Source: Synergistaceae bacterium UBA1037 (GTDB lineage: Bacteria > Synergistota > Synergistia > Synergistales > Synergistaceae). Taken from it: 44,410 bases of DNA. Positions 33,825 through 41,998 of this stretch are shown here, piece after piece. The position numbers and the translations under genes are program-made. The stretch covers positions 1-44,410 of the forward strand of contig DCEE01000018.1 in assembly GCA_002316795.1 (NCBI GenBank). Direction: 5' to 3'. How positions within the stretch are numbered: the first letter of the stretch is position 1; every line of letters starts with the position of its first letter. A model generated the notes under the pieces. The model did not search any database, was not told where the DNA came from, and saw nothing but the letters and a program-made list of their open reading frames with translations.

Positions 33825-34265
33825 TCATTCTATGACCGCCGCATCGCCCTTTTTGACCTTTCCTCCCGCAACTACCACGCAGAAGAGTCCTTCTGAAGGA
33901 AGCAGGCTGACTCCGAATGTCCTGCTGACTATGCTTGGATGGTCCTCCTTGCCTACCTGAGTGACCTCCAGCATGACATCTTCACCAAGCCTTATCCTGC
34001 TCCCGGGCACTAGTGATGAGAGGTCAAGCCCTTCGGTCAGTACGTTTTCCGCGAAATCGCCCGGCCCCATCTTCAGCCCTTTCTCCGCGTTGGCCTTACG
34101 GAGGCTTTCGAAGCTGAGGCATGTCACCTGACGGCCCCAGTCTCCTGCATGTCCGTCGTTTTCTATGCCCCTGCCCGCGATGAATATGGCTTCCGGGACC
34201 TCTTTTTTCAGCTGTCCTCTCTGAGGACTTACAGCTATTGAGTAGACCCTTCCGCTTTTTTTCAT
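33825..34265 (-). CDS. MOSC domain protein
   Basis: The 146-residue protein is a stand-alone MOSC domain, the C-terminal fold of molybdenum cofactor sulfurases and of YiiM-type proteins. Visible marks are VYSIAVSPQRGQLK, GIENDGHAGDWGRQVTCLS, GDFAENVLTEGLDLSSLVPGSRIRLG, and LFCVVVAGGKVKKGD. Its substrate is unknown; related proteins handle sulfur or the molybdenum cofactor. The ATG at 34265 has GGAGG about 9 bases upstream. The longer open frame has no ribosome binding site. Confidence 0.88.
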   Translation of the reverse strand: MKKSGRVYSIAVSPQRGQLKKEVPEAIFIAGRGIENDGHAGDWGRQVTCLSFESLRKANAEKGLKMGPGDFAENVLTEGLDLSSLVPGSRIRLGEDVMLEVTQVGKEDHPSIVSRTFGVSLLPSEGLFCVVVAGGKVKKGDAAVIE

Positions 34266-34343
34266 ACTTTCTTCCCTCCTGTCCATCAATGACGGAAAAT
34301 AATCACCTTCCCCCAAATTATAATTCAGGACAGGGCGGGCGGT

Positions 34344-34775
34344 CTACAACTGTGATGTGCAGTGCGGGCACCTTGTGGCGTTGTCGTCTATATCCGAGTA
34401 ACAGAAGGGGCATTTGCGCGACGGGGCAGGAGCCGGGGGAGGCGGCATAAGTTTGTTGGCAAAACGTATCACCAAGAATATCGCCCATGCCTGGATTAGG
34501 AAATTGATGACAGCATTGATAAAAAGACCGTAAGCGATCACTGGCAGACCAGCCTTTGTCGCCTCTGCAAGCGTTGCTGCAGGAGTTTCTGAAAGATTGA
34601 CGAAGAGGTTTGAAAAATCAACCCCGCCCATCAGCAGTCCGATAGGAGGCATTAGGATATCAGTTACCAACGACGCTATTATCTTTCCAAAAGCCGCACC
34701 GATAACGACACCTACTGCCATGTCCAAAACGTTTCCGCGCATTGCAAACTTCTTGAAATCCTGCATTACTGACAT
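34344..34775 (-). CDS. mscL: Large-conductance mechanosensitive channel MscL with zinc-ribbon tail
   Basis: MscL releases solutes during osmotic downshock. The 143-residue product has the N-terminal amphipathic helix ([29 protein letters not shown]), TM1, a periplasmic loop and TM2 (about 82-105). A proline-rich linker (PPPPAPAP) leads to a small zinc-ribbon-like tail with two CxxC pairs (CPFC and CPHC) instead of the usual charged helix. The ATG at 34775 has GGAGG 8 bases upstream. Confidence 0.94.
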   Translation of the reverse strand: MSVMQDFKKFAMRGNVLDMAVGVVIGAAFGKIIASLVTDILMPPIGLLMGGVDFSNLFVNLSETPAATLAEATKAGLPVIAYGLFINAVINFLIQAWAIFLVIRFANKLMPPPPAPAPSRKCPFCYSDIDDNATRCPHCTSQL

Positions 34776-34889
34776 GCAAAACACCTCCGTGGATTATTGA
34801 TGAAATCATACACCAAATCCAAAAATAGTATCACATAAAAATTAAGAAAGAAATTTAAATATTTGGCGGACCGATGGATAATACCGTTC

Positions 34890-35681
34890 TCAGGCGGTGA
34901 TTTTCCCGAAACTGGGAACGGAATTGATAAGTTTTATTGTATAGGGGTCATCCGGGGCATTAAGGATCTTATCTGAGGGTCCCTCCTCACAGAGGAAACC
35001 CTCTTTCATCACCATTATCCTCTCTGCAGCCCTTCCTGCAAGGACCAGGTCATGTGTCACAAATATCATTGCCGTTCCGTCAGCCACATGCTTTGCAAGG
35101 ACTTCAATGACCTCTCCGCGCGTCGAAGCATCCTGCATTGAGGTCGGTTCGTCGCAGAGAAGTATCCCAGGTGAGAGCATGAGCGCCCTTGCTATCTGAA
35201 CCCTTTGCCTCTGTCCTCCGGAAAGGCCTGCCGCCCGGGAACCCAATATCCTCTCTCCCTTAAGGCCAAGTTCTGCAAGCAGGCTGACTGCCCTCTCCCT
35301 TATCTCTTCTCTTCCGGTCCTGACACCTGCTATGACAGCAGGTTCGCAGACAGCCTCCAGCGCAGTCAGGCCGGGCGGTATGGCTCCGTAAGGGTCCTGC
35401 TGGACATATCCGCATCTCTGTCTCACCTCTGCAAGCCCGTCTTTCCCAAGCTGTGAAAGATACTTCCCATAAAGTATCACGTGTCCCGCATTGGGTCTAA
35501 CGAGCCCTATAAGAGCACGGAGCAAGCTAGTCTTGCCGCTTCCGGATCCGCCTACCACAGCAAGCGTCTCCCCCCGAGAGAGGGAGAGTGATATGTCGTT
35601 CACAGCCTTATGGATGTCTCCCCTTTTCGACCTGAAGCTTACAGTAACTTTTGATGTCTCGACAACTTTTCTGTCCATCAT
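34890..35681 (-). CDS. ABC transporter ATP-binding protein, peptide/nickel type (second ATPase)
   Basis: The 263-residue ATPase is the DppF/OppF-type partner of an oligopeptide, dipeptide or nickel importer. It has Walker A GGSGSGKT, a Q-loop YVQQDPYG, the signature LSGGQRQR, and Walker B ILLCDEP, followed by TSMQDAS where most relatives have TSALDVS, and the switch THD. The C-terminal oligopeptide-transporter extension is short. It overlaps the first ATPase gene as ATGA, and is the last gene of the operon. Confidence 0.92.
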   Translation of the reverse strand: MMDRKVVETSKVTVSFRSKRGDIHKAVNDISLSLSRGETLAVVGGSGSGKTSLLRALIGLVRPNAGHVILYGKYLSQLGKDGLAEVRQRCGYVQQDPYGAIPPGLTALEAVCEPAVIAGVRTGREEIRERAVSLLAELGLKGERILGSRAAGLSGGQRQRVQIARALMLSPGILLCDEPTSMQDASTRGEVIEVLAKHVADGTAMIFVTHDLVLAGRAAERIMVMKEGFLCEEGPSDKILNAPDDPYTIKLINSVPSFGKITA

Positions 35682-36457
35682 TTTTTATCCCTCTGCCCGA
35701 ACATCTCCCTGACGAGGTCTTTCGTGTGGGGATGTTTCGGGTCTCTCACTATCTCTGACGGTGTGCCTGTCTCCGCGATGATACCGTCCTTCATCACGAC
35801 AAGCCTGTCGCATACCGTTGCAGCGAGGGGAAGGTCATGCGTGACGAGGAGTATCGAAAGGCCCTTGGTCTTTCTCAGATTTGAAAGAAGCTCAAGTATC
35901 TCCGCCTGGACGATGACATCAAGGGCGGTCGTCGGTTCATCGGCAAGGAGGAGAGAGGGAGAGCAGGCAAGCGCAAGGGCGATCGATGCCCGCTGTTTCT
36001 GTCCGCCCGAGAGTTCGTGGGGATACCTCTCTTTTATTCCGGGATCCAGACCCACTTCGCTTAGGAGCCTGGCGGTCTCTCTTTCGGCCTCGTCGCCAGG
36101 CATTTTTAGGTGAACGCAAAGCACCTCACTGATATGGCTTTTGATCTTCATCACAGGGGTGAATGAATTCTGTGCCCCCTGAGGTACGAGAGCGATCTCT
36201 TTCCACCTCATATCCCTTATCTCCCTGTCCGACATCCTGAGTATGTCGGTCCCGTTGAAAAGTATCTTTCCTTTGACCTCGGTACGGGGCGGCAGAAGTC
36301 CGAGGAGGGCCATCATCAGGGTACTCTTGCCACTTCCGGACTCCCCCACAAGGCCCGTGAAGCTGCCTTTTTCTACGCTGAGCGATATGCCGTTGACAGC
36401 ATCTGTCACTCTGCCCATCGAGTTGTATCTTACCGTGAGATCTTTGATATCAAGCAT
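35678..36457 (-). CDS. ABC transporter ATP-binding protein, peptide/nickel type (first ATPase)
   Basis: The 259-residue ATPase is of the DppD/OppD type. It has Walker A GESGSGKST, a Q-loop VPQGAQNSF, the signature LSGGQKQR, Walker B LLLADEPTTALD and the switch histidine in VTHDLPLA. The ATG at 36457 is preferred because GGGAG lies 8 bases upstream, inside the end of the permease gene. A TTG five codons earlier is the alternative. It overlaps the permease gene by 8 bases. Confidence 0.93.
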   Translation of the reverse strand: MLDIKDLTVRYNSMGRVTDAVNGISLSVEKGSFTGLVGESGSGKSTLMMALLGLLPPRTEVKGKILFNGTDILRMSDREIRDMRWKEIALVPQGAQNSFTPVMKIKSHISEVLCVHLKMPGDEAERETARLLSEVGLDPGIKERYPHELSGGQKQRASIALALACSPSLLLADEPTTALDVIVQAEILELLSNLRKTKGLSILLVTHDLPLAATVCDRLVVMKDGIIAETGTPSEIVRDPKHPHTKDLVREMFGQRDKK

Positions 36458-37631
36458 TTTTACCGCTCCCAAGCCTTGGGTCTATCTTCTCTTCAAGATA
36501 TCGTCCTATATCCATGAAGATGAGGCATAGGGCCACTATACCGAGACCGGGCGGGATCAGCAGCCACCATGCTCCCTCTGTGAAGGCCCCGAAAGAGTGG
36601 GCCTCATGAAGCATCCTGCCCCATGATATGAGCCTCGGATCGGACAGTCCAAGAAATGCGAGCCCCGCTTCCGCAAGGATGGCTCCGGGAACGCCAAGGG
36701 CCACATTGGCGAGCAGTATGGGGGCAGCCTCGGGAACAAGGTGCCGCCGGAGGATGTATCCCCGGCCGGCACCAAGGGCCCTGAGGCCCTCGACCCACGG
36801 ACTCTCCCTTACCGTAAGCACGAGAGCCCTTACTGAACGGGCTGTTCCCATCCACGAAAATATCGACAGTATAAGGACAAGCTGCCACAGTCCCTTTCCC
36901 CACAGCCCGGCCAGCACCATCATTATCGGGAGGGTAGGTATCGAGAGAAGGACATCGACTGTCCTCATTACGGCCGAGTCAAACCATCCGCCTATATATC
37001 CAGTCGCAAGACCCAGCCCGAGCCCAAGAAGGCTTGCTATCAAAGTTGCGCTTATGCCGACCGTCAGAGAGGTCCTGATCCCGTATACCAGCAGGGTCAG
37101 TATGTCACGCCCCCTCTGGTCGGTACCGAGCAGTCCCTGTCTGCCTCCGGGAAGAGAGAGACTCAGTTCCGTCTCACGGGCACCTTCAGTCCGGATCTCA
37201 TATCTTCCCTTTGAAGGGAAGAGGTATTCTGCGCTTTTGCCTATGAGGGGCAGTCCCAGTTCTTGCTTGAATATCATGTCCCTTCCGTCCATGTTTATCC
37301 AATATATGCCGCTTCCTTCAAGCGTATCCAAAAGCATATCGCCCTCAGGGGTCGACCATATTATCCTGACCTCGCTTCCGGGATCTGCCGTTATCTTCCC
37401 GTTCAGGGCAAATATTTCGGGAGGGAGCTTTTCCCAGTCGATAACGGCACCGTCATTCCCCACAGCGTATTCCGAAGAGAGCGGAAGTTCCCTGTTCCAC
37501 CAGACAGGCCTTGCGAAAGGTGCGCCCGCCACGTCAGAGTGGTGTCTCCCCATAAGCGCGGGACCTATGAGGCCGGTAAGGAATATGCATATTAGCAGTA
37601 TGACGCTCTTACGTCTCAGGATATCCGTCAT
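36450..37631 (-). CDS. ABC transporter permease (DppC type) with a large extracytoplasmic insert
   Basis: The 393-residue permease has the normal DppC core from about residue 168 on (LGTDQRGRDIL, five membrane segments, and the EAA-type loop EGLRALGAGRGYILRRHLVPEAAPIL). Between the first membrane segment (about 8-28) and this core lies an insert of about 130 residues. It is polar and beta-rich and should lie outside the membrane; ordinary DppC proteins have only a short loop there. It may contact the binding protein. It overlaps the DppB-type gene as ATGA. Confidence 0.9.
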   Translation of the reverse strand: MTDILRRKSVILLICIFLTGLIGPALMGRHHSDVAGAPFARPVWWNRELPLSSEYAVGNDGAVIDWEKLPPEIFALNGKITADPGSEVRIIWSTPEGDMLLDTLEGSGIYWINMDGRDMIFKQELGLPLIGKSAEYLFPSKGRYEIRTEGARETELSLSLPGGRQGLLGTDQRGRDILTLLVYGIRTSLTVGISATLIASLLGLGLGLATGYIGGWFDSAVMRTVDVLLSIPTLPIMMVLAGLWGKGLWQLVLILSIFSWMGTARSVRALVLTVRESPWVEGLRALGAGRGYILRRHLVPEAAPILLANVALGVPGAILAEAGLAFLGLSDPRLISWGRMLHEAHSFGAFTEGAWWLLIPPGLGIVALCLIFMDIGRYLEEKIDPRLGSGKNA

Positions 37632-38605
37632 TGGTCTCCGCCTCCCACCCGCACCCTGGGATCTACCATCCCGTATACTATGTCGGCAAGCATGTTTGAG
37701 ATAACGGTTATAAGGGCAAGCATGTAGAAGGATGCTCCGGCAGAGGGATAATCATGTCCTGAGACAGCCTCAAGAAGAAAGGTCCCCACTCCGTGGAGTG
37801 AAAATACCGATTCCGTTATTACCGCGCCGGAAACCAGTCCCGGCACGGACATCAGGAGGATCGTAAGTATCGGCGGCAGTATCGTGCGGAAGGCGTGTCC
37901 ATAGACCACTCTGTTTTCTGATAGTCCTCTGGCCCTGGCCATCAGCACGAAGTCTTCACCGAGAGCCTTTACCATAAGGTTTCGGACGTAGAGCGCCCAT
38001 CCTCCGAAACCCATCAGGGTCAGGGACAGGACAGGCAGTGCCATGTGCCACAGATAGTCCAGAGTAACTGAGACAGCTCCCGTGGGCTGAGGGATCGATA
38101 CGCTTCCCCTGAGCGGGAATAACGGGAATGTCCTCGCAAGCAGCATTATAAGGACAAGCTGGACAAAGAACCCCGGAAAAGATGCCGTGATCGCACCTGC
38201 CCTGAGTACTATCCGCTCGGCAAGCCTGCCTCTGTTCAGCGCGGCCTTGATCCCTAACCATATGCCTATTACTGCCGAGAACGCCATCGAAGAGGCCATC
38301 AGAAAGAGAGTGCCGGGAAGGCGGGAAAGCAGTTCGTCCCATACCGGCTTTCTGCTTAGGAATGAGAAGCCGAAACTGAAGGTGAGCATCTGCTTGATGT
38401 ATATGAAAAACTGTTCAAGAAGCGGCTTGTCCAGTCCGTAGAGCTCCCTCAATCTATCCTTCGCCTCAGGTGAAAAATTGGGGTCTATAATCGTTCCGAC
38501 GGCATCCCCCGGCATTATCCTGAAGAGGATGAAATTCAGGACAAGCACCGCGGCCAGGACTCCTATCGAGGATAATATTCTCCCCCAGAACCATCTCCTG
38601 TTCAT
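37628..38605 (-). CDS. ABC transporter permease (DppB type)
   Basis: The 325-residue inner-membrane permease has the N-terminal DppB signature (ILFRIMPGDAV, then LYGLDKPLLEQFFIY), six membrane segments, and the EAA loop near VRNLMVKALGEDFVLMARARGLSENRVVYGHAFR. It ends in the common IVYGMVDPRVR. Together with the DppC-type partner it forms the channel. It overlaps the binding-protein gene as ATGA, so all genes of the operon are translationally coupled. Confidence 0.93.
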   Translation of the reverse strand: MNRRWFWGRILSSIGVLAAVLVLNFILFRIMPGDAVGTIIDPNFSPEAKDRLRELYGLDKPLLEQFFIYIKQMLTFSFGFSFLSRKPVWDELLSRLPGTLFLMASSMAFSAVIGIWLGIKAALNRGRLAERIVLRAGAITASFPGFFVQLVLIMLLARTFPLFPLRGSVSIPQPTGAVSVTLDYLWHMALPVLSLTLMGFGGWALYVRNLMVKALGEDFVLMARARGLSENRVVYGHAFRTILPPILTILLMSVPGLVSGAVITESVFSLHGVGTFLLEAVSGHDYPSAGASFYMLALITVISNMLADIVYGMVDPRVRVGGGDQ

Positions 38606-40302
38606 TGAGTCTTCACGCTCTTCTTTTCAAGCATACGGTAATGGCCGTTCCTCTTCATCATTACAAACTCACCAGGCCTGTACTCATCAAACATGAACGG
38701 CCCGGATCCTATAAGGCCGTATGGCCCTGATTTTTCCTCAGGGTCCAGGGGGTTCCAGTTCTGCCAGTCTTTGACGGCATGCAGCACCTTTGCGGGCATG
38801 CAGGGCAGACCTCCGACATTGTCAAGGTACCAGTAACTGGTGCCCTCCATCTCAACTTCAAGCTCATGGCTGCCGGTCACATTGACTGATCTTATGTTCT
38901 TTACCGAGTCAAAAAACCTTGGGATCCTGTTCTTTCTGATAAAATCAAAAGTCGCCTTTACATCCGCGGCGGTGATCGGAGTCCCATCGTTCCATTTCAG
39001 GTCATTTTTGAGCCTGAAGAGCAGTCTGGTATGTTCATTGCCCACTTTTCCCGCAGTATCAACTGACCAGGAAGCAGCAAGGGAAGGCATGTCATCCAGT
39101 GTGAAAGGGTCAGTTCCGATGAGGCTTTCGTAGATCATCCCGAGGACCTGCCATGAATATGCGCTGCTTGCGACGAACGGGTTAAGGTTCCTCGGCTCTT
39201 CCGCAAGCAACATGTTAAGTGGCCTCATCTTGCCGTCAGCAGGTTCTGCCATGAGAAGCGTCCATATGTTGTCAGCAGTCATCTTTTCGTTAGAGAAGAC
39301 GTTTTTCCATTTTTTTGAGACCGCTGAGACCGAAAATCTGCTGTATACAGGTATGGAGGGCATAAGTCCGGAAAGAAGCTTCTGCGACCTGACTGAAACC
39401 TCCTCGGCCTCATGTCTGTTTTTCGCGTATCTCAGGCTGAAGAGGGCCTTGTCCAGTGCCGGATCGGAAGTTGAAGTCATGTTGTAACCGCCGGGGATGT
39501 CCATAGAGCTGTGGTAGAAAGAGTAGAGCGAATCGGGGTTCCTGCCCATGCTCCAGGCTATGACACCGAGGGAGTACTCCTTTCTGTCAAGTTTGCCTAC
39601 CATCGCTGAAAAATCCATCGGCTCCACGTCGACAGGAAAACCGACCGACCTAAGCGAATCGGCTATCTGTTCAGCCAGCTCTGCAGTCGTCGGAGCTACC
39701 CTCGCCAGAGGGGTCAGGAGCTTCATCTTTCCTACCGCGGTACCATCAGGGTAAATCAGTTCCCCGGCAAGACTCCATTTGTATCCTCTGTCGCTCAGCC
39801 TCTTTTTCGCTGATGCCCTGTCGAAGATGTTCCTTGTGCTATCAGGCATCGACCAAGGCGAGACAGGAGGGAGCCAGCCGTTTATCGGCTCGCAGTATCC
39901 GGAGTATATGGTTCGCACCATATTGTTCCTGTCAATAGCTTCAGCAGCCGCATGTCTTGCCTCAGGGTCGTTCCACGGTCTGCTCTTATTGTTGAGCAGC
40001 AGAAAAAAGGCATGAGAACCTCTTGCAAGGGACATCGAGAGCCCTGGATGGCGGCTCAGTCTGTCTATGTCGGAAGGCCTTGTGATATCGCTGACGATAT
40101 CCAGTTCTCCCTTCTCGGCTGCCAGAACCTGGGAGTCCGAGTTAGTGATTATTACCATACAGAGTTTTTCTATCCTGGGGCCGTATACGTCCCCAGGATC
40201 AAAAATTGTTTCCGCATAAAGGGGAAATGCAAAAGTGAGCGTTATCATGAATAATAATACAAAAGATGCCCTACGCGGAAAGCATTTCGATGCAATGTTC
40301 AT
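38602..40302 (-). CDS. Circularly permuted solute-binding protein, SBP_bac_5 family
   Basis: The 566-residue exported protein has a signal peptide (1-30, ending LYA). Residues about 44-352 match the part of the SBP_bac_5 family that normally follows the first 200 residues: AAEKGELDIV, LLLNNKSRPWNDPEARHAA then EAIDR, a GYNMTSTSDPALDKAL region, and MPSIPVYSRF. Residues about 359-556 match the normal N-terminal part: LLAEEPRNLNPF, a LAASWS segment, FRLKNDLKWNDGTPITAADV, and IGSGPFMFDEYRPGEFVMMKRN. The two parts add up to one complete fold in reversed order. The start overlaps the lacI stop as ATGA, and no frameshift is seen. The ligand is probably a peptide or nickel-type complex. Confidence 0.88.
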   Translation of the reverse strand: MNIASKCFPRRASFVLLFMITLTFAFPLYAETIFDPGDVYGPRIEKLCMVIITNSDSQVLAAEKGELDIVSDITRPSDIDRLSRHPGLSMSLARGSHAFFLLLNNKSRPWNDPEARHAAAEAIDRNNMVRTIYSGYCEPINGWLPPVSPWSMPDSTRNIFDRASAKKRLSDRGYKWSLAGELIYPDGTAVGKMKLLTPLARVAPTTAELAEQIADSLRSVGFPVDVEPMDFSAMVGKLDRKEYSLGVIAWSMGRNPDSLYSFYHSSMDIPGGYNMTSTSDPALDKALFSLRYAKNRHEAEEVSVRSQKLLSGLMPSIPVYSRFSVSAVSKKWKNVFSNEKMTADNIWTLLMAEPADGKMRPLNMLLAEEPRNLNPFVASSAYSWQVLGMIYESLIGTDPFTLDDMPSLAASWSVDTAGKVGNEHTRLLFRLKNDLKWNDGTPITAADVKATFDFIRKNRIPRFFDSVKNIRSVNVTGSHELEVEMEGTSYWYLDNVGGLPCMPAKVLHAVKDWQNWNPLDPEEKSGPYGLIGSGPFMFDEYRPGEFVMMKRNGHYRMLEKKSVKTQ

Positions 40303-40883
40303 ATAGTTTCCCCGCTGCTGCATTTTATCAGTATTTCGCGCGAAGGCACAGGCTTGCCTGTGATGATGTTAAGCATCAGCCTTCCGGCAAGCGCACCGGT
40401 CTCAAAGGTCGGGTCACCGCACTCCTTGTCCAGGACAACGGAGTATGCGCCATCTTTTTTGAAACCTACTGTGACTATCGGGGCCGAGGATGCTCCGGGA
40501 AAATTGTCCGGATCGCACCAGATGATACCCTCAACGCTCCTGTCGGTAAGTTTGCCGTACTCCCTGGCCGACCTGAGCGGGTTGCCCTCGGTAGACTTGA
40601 CTACGATCTCAAATTCCGAATTTGTGACAGTCCTGTCAAGTCCTGCCAAAAAGAGAGGAAACCAGGCTGACGAAAAGTTGCGTACTACCAGGCCTATCAG
40701 TCCGCTCCTGTTCATGGAAAGGTTGCGGGCGTTTTTGTCCAGACGGTAATTGAGCGCCCTCACCGCCTCCATCACCCTTATCCTAGTCTTTTCTGAAATA
40801 CGGTGGTCCCCTTTGAGGACGCGGCTCACCGTCGCCTTGTCCACCCCGGCCTCAACCGCTACATCCTGCATCGTGACCTTCAT
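40299..40883 (-). CDS. LacI family regulator with most of the ligand domain missing
   Basis: The 194-residue protein has an intact LacI helix-turn-helix and hinge (VTMQDVAVEAGVDKATVSRVLKGD, then LNYRLDKNARNLSMNRSGLIGLVV). It follows the normal ligand domain until about residue 155 (EGIIWCDPDNFP, APIVTVG), then jumps to what resembles the last 35 residues of the family (TGALAGRLMLNIITGKPVPSREILI). About 130 to 150 residues are absent compared with the usual length of about 340. The frame is open, and its stop overlaps the binding-protein gene. It is the first gene of the transporter operon and probably controls its own promoter. Confidence 0.85.
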   Translation of the reverse strand: MKVTMQDVAVEAGVDKATVSRVLKGDHRISEKTRIRVMEAVRALNYRLDKNARNLSMNRSGLIGLVVRNFSSAWFPLFLAGLDRTVTNSEFEIVVKSTEGNPLRSAREYGKLTDRSVEGIIWCDPDNFPGASSAPIVTVGFKKDGAYSVVLDKECGDPTFETGALAGRLMLNIITGKPVPSREILIKCSSGETI

Positions 40884-40900
40884 CCGAACACCCCATAGTG

Positions 40901-40910
40901 CAACCGTTTG
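40901..40910. promoter_or_regulatory. Candidate LacI-family operator, downstream of the -10
   Basis: CAACCGTTTG is an imperfect palindrome (8 of 10 positions symmetric) around a central CG, the layout of LacI-family operators. It lies between the -10 and the lacI start. A related copy, CAACCGCTTA at 40950-40959, overlaps the -35. Confidence 0.45.
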
Positions 40911-40923
40911 TACCGCTTATCAT

Positions 40924-40952
40924 ATTATAACGAGTCAAACAATGAGGGGCAA
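40924..40952 (-). promoter_or_regulatory. Promoter of the lacI-transporter operon
   Basis: On the minus strand TTGCCC (40952-40947) is followed after 17 bases by a perfect TATAAT (40929-40924). The start site would be near 40917. The -35 overlaps one candidate operator, and a second follows the -10. Confidence 0.7.
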
Positions 40953-40988
40953 CCGCTTAGGCCTCTGCAGACAGGGACCTGCAATAAA

Positions 40989-41013
40989 GGCCCGCCCCTA
41001 AGCGGGGCAGGCC
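40989..41013 (-). terminator. Terminator of the 2-oxoacid oxidoreductase operon
   Basis: GGCCCGCCCC (40989-40998) pairs with GGGGCAGGCC (41004-41013) with one mismatch and a 5-base loop. The minus strand continues CCTTTATT. It lies about 53 bases after the beta subunit stop. Confidence 0.8.
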
Positions 41014-41065
41014 CTAGGCAGATATATTTCACGCTGCGTTCAATATTGGGATAAACTCCGCCGGA

Positions 41066-41998
41066 TCAACCGGAGCATTTCTTCAGAAGTTTCTCCCACT
41101 CCCGGTCAACATCGGCCTGTCCCTGCGCTATTAGGTCAGTTCTCTCTTTTCCCTTTTTAAAGAGGTGGGAATATCGTCCCTGCATCATAAGGAAATCCTC
41201 AACCGGGACCGGGGTCTTGGGGTCGTACGAGAGTACATGCCTGCCCTCAATGACCTCATAGACCGGCCAGAAACGGCTGTCTGCGGCGAGCTTGCATACC
41301 TTGACCTGGTCGGCAGGATCGATCTTCCAGAAGAGCGGGCATGGAACAAGTATGTTTACAAACGCCGGGCCCGGCGTCTCGATCGCCCTTTTGACCTTTG
41401 CGATGACATCTATCGGGTCGTGCAGGGTCGTCTGCGCGACATAAGGTATGTCATGCGCGGCAACTATTTCAGTAAGATTCTTTGCCCTCTGGAGCTTACC
41501 GGGAATAACGCTTCCGGCAGGCGATGTAGTGGCGCTCGCGCTGACAGGAGTCGCGCTGCTTCTCTGTGCTCCGGTGTTCATGTAGCCCTGGTTGTTGTAG
41601 CAGATGTAGGTGAAGTCATGTCCTCTCTCAAGCGCTCCCGAAAGGGACTGAAGCCCTATGTCATATGTGCCTCCGTCGCCTCCTACAGCTACGAACTTGA
41701 TATTTTCCTTCATAGTGCCCTTTCTGCTCAGCACCCTGTGAGCCGCCTCAACGCCGGAAACTCCGGCACCGGCATTTTCAAAAGCGATGTGCATGAACGG
41801 TACCCTCCACGCGCTGTAGGGGTATACCGTCGTAGACACTTCAAAACATCCGGTGGCACCCACTATCACGACAGGAGTCTCGACAGCCATTAGACCCTGC
41901 CTTACCGCAGTCGGGGCTCCACATCCGGGGCACATCCTGTGCCCTTCTGTGAGGGGGCTCTCCCTCTTCGTAAGTTCTTTAAGGTTAATTCCCGCCAT
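41066..41998 (-). CDS. porB: 2-oxoacid:ferredoxin oxidoreductase beta subunit (PorB/VorB type)
   Basis: The beta subunit binds thiamine diphosphate and one [4Fe-4S] cluster and oxidatively decarboxylates a 2-oxoacid to acyl-CoA, reducing ferredoxin; the reaction is reversible. The 310-residue product has MCPGCGAP and later cysteines for the cluster, the thiamine motif GDGGTYDIGLQSLSGA through YNNQGYMNTG, and a CPLFWKIDP segment. PorB and VorB are too alike to tell pyruvate from branched-chain substrates. The ATG at 41998 has AAGGA 8 bases upstream and overlaps the alpha gene by 14 bases. The operon leader points to branched-chain metabolism. Confidence 0.93.
   Translation of the reverse strand: MAGINLKELTKRESPLTEGHRMCPGCGAPTAVRQGLMAVETPVVIVGATGCFEVSTTVYPYSAWRVPFMHIAFENAGAGVSGVEAAHRVLSRKGTMKENIKFVAVGGDGGTYDIGLQSLSGALERGHDFTYICYNNQGYMNTGAQRSSATPVSASATTSPAGSVIPGKLQRAKNLTEIVAAHDIPYVAQTTLHDPIDVIAKVKRAIETPGPAFVNILVPCPLFWKIDPADQVKVCKLAADSRFWPVYEVIEGRHVLSYDPKTPVPVEDFLMMQGRYSHLFKKGKERTDLIAQGQADVDREWEKLLKKCSG

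Noticed and set aside
36628..37704. 358-codon open frame antisense to the DppC-type permease
   Set aside because: It is rich in serine, proline and arginine, typical of a shadow frame, and lies wholly over well-supported genes.
38602..40302. Two broken binding-protein genes fused by an error
   Set aside because: The two parts are complementary, not overlapping; there is no frameshift or stop; there is one signal peptide; and both ends are coupled to neighbours by ATGA overlaps.
40299..40883. lacI as a frameshifted pseudogene
   Set aside because: The frame is open to a stop that overlaps the next gene, and the C-terminal end still looks like LacI. A frameshift would give unrelated sequence.
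41165..41893. 242-codon open frame antisense to porB
   Set aside because: It is a shadow of a long GC-rich gene; no motif or start signal.
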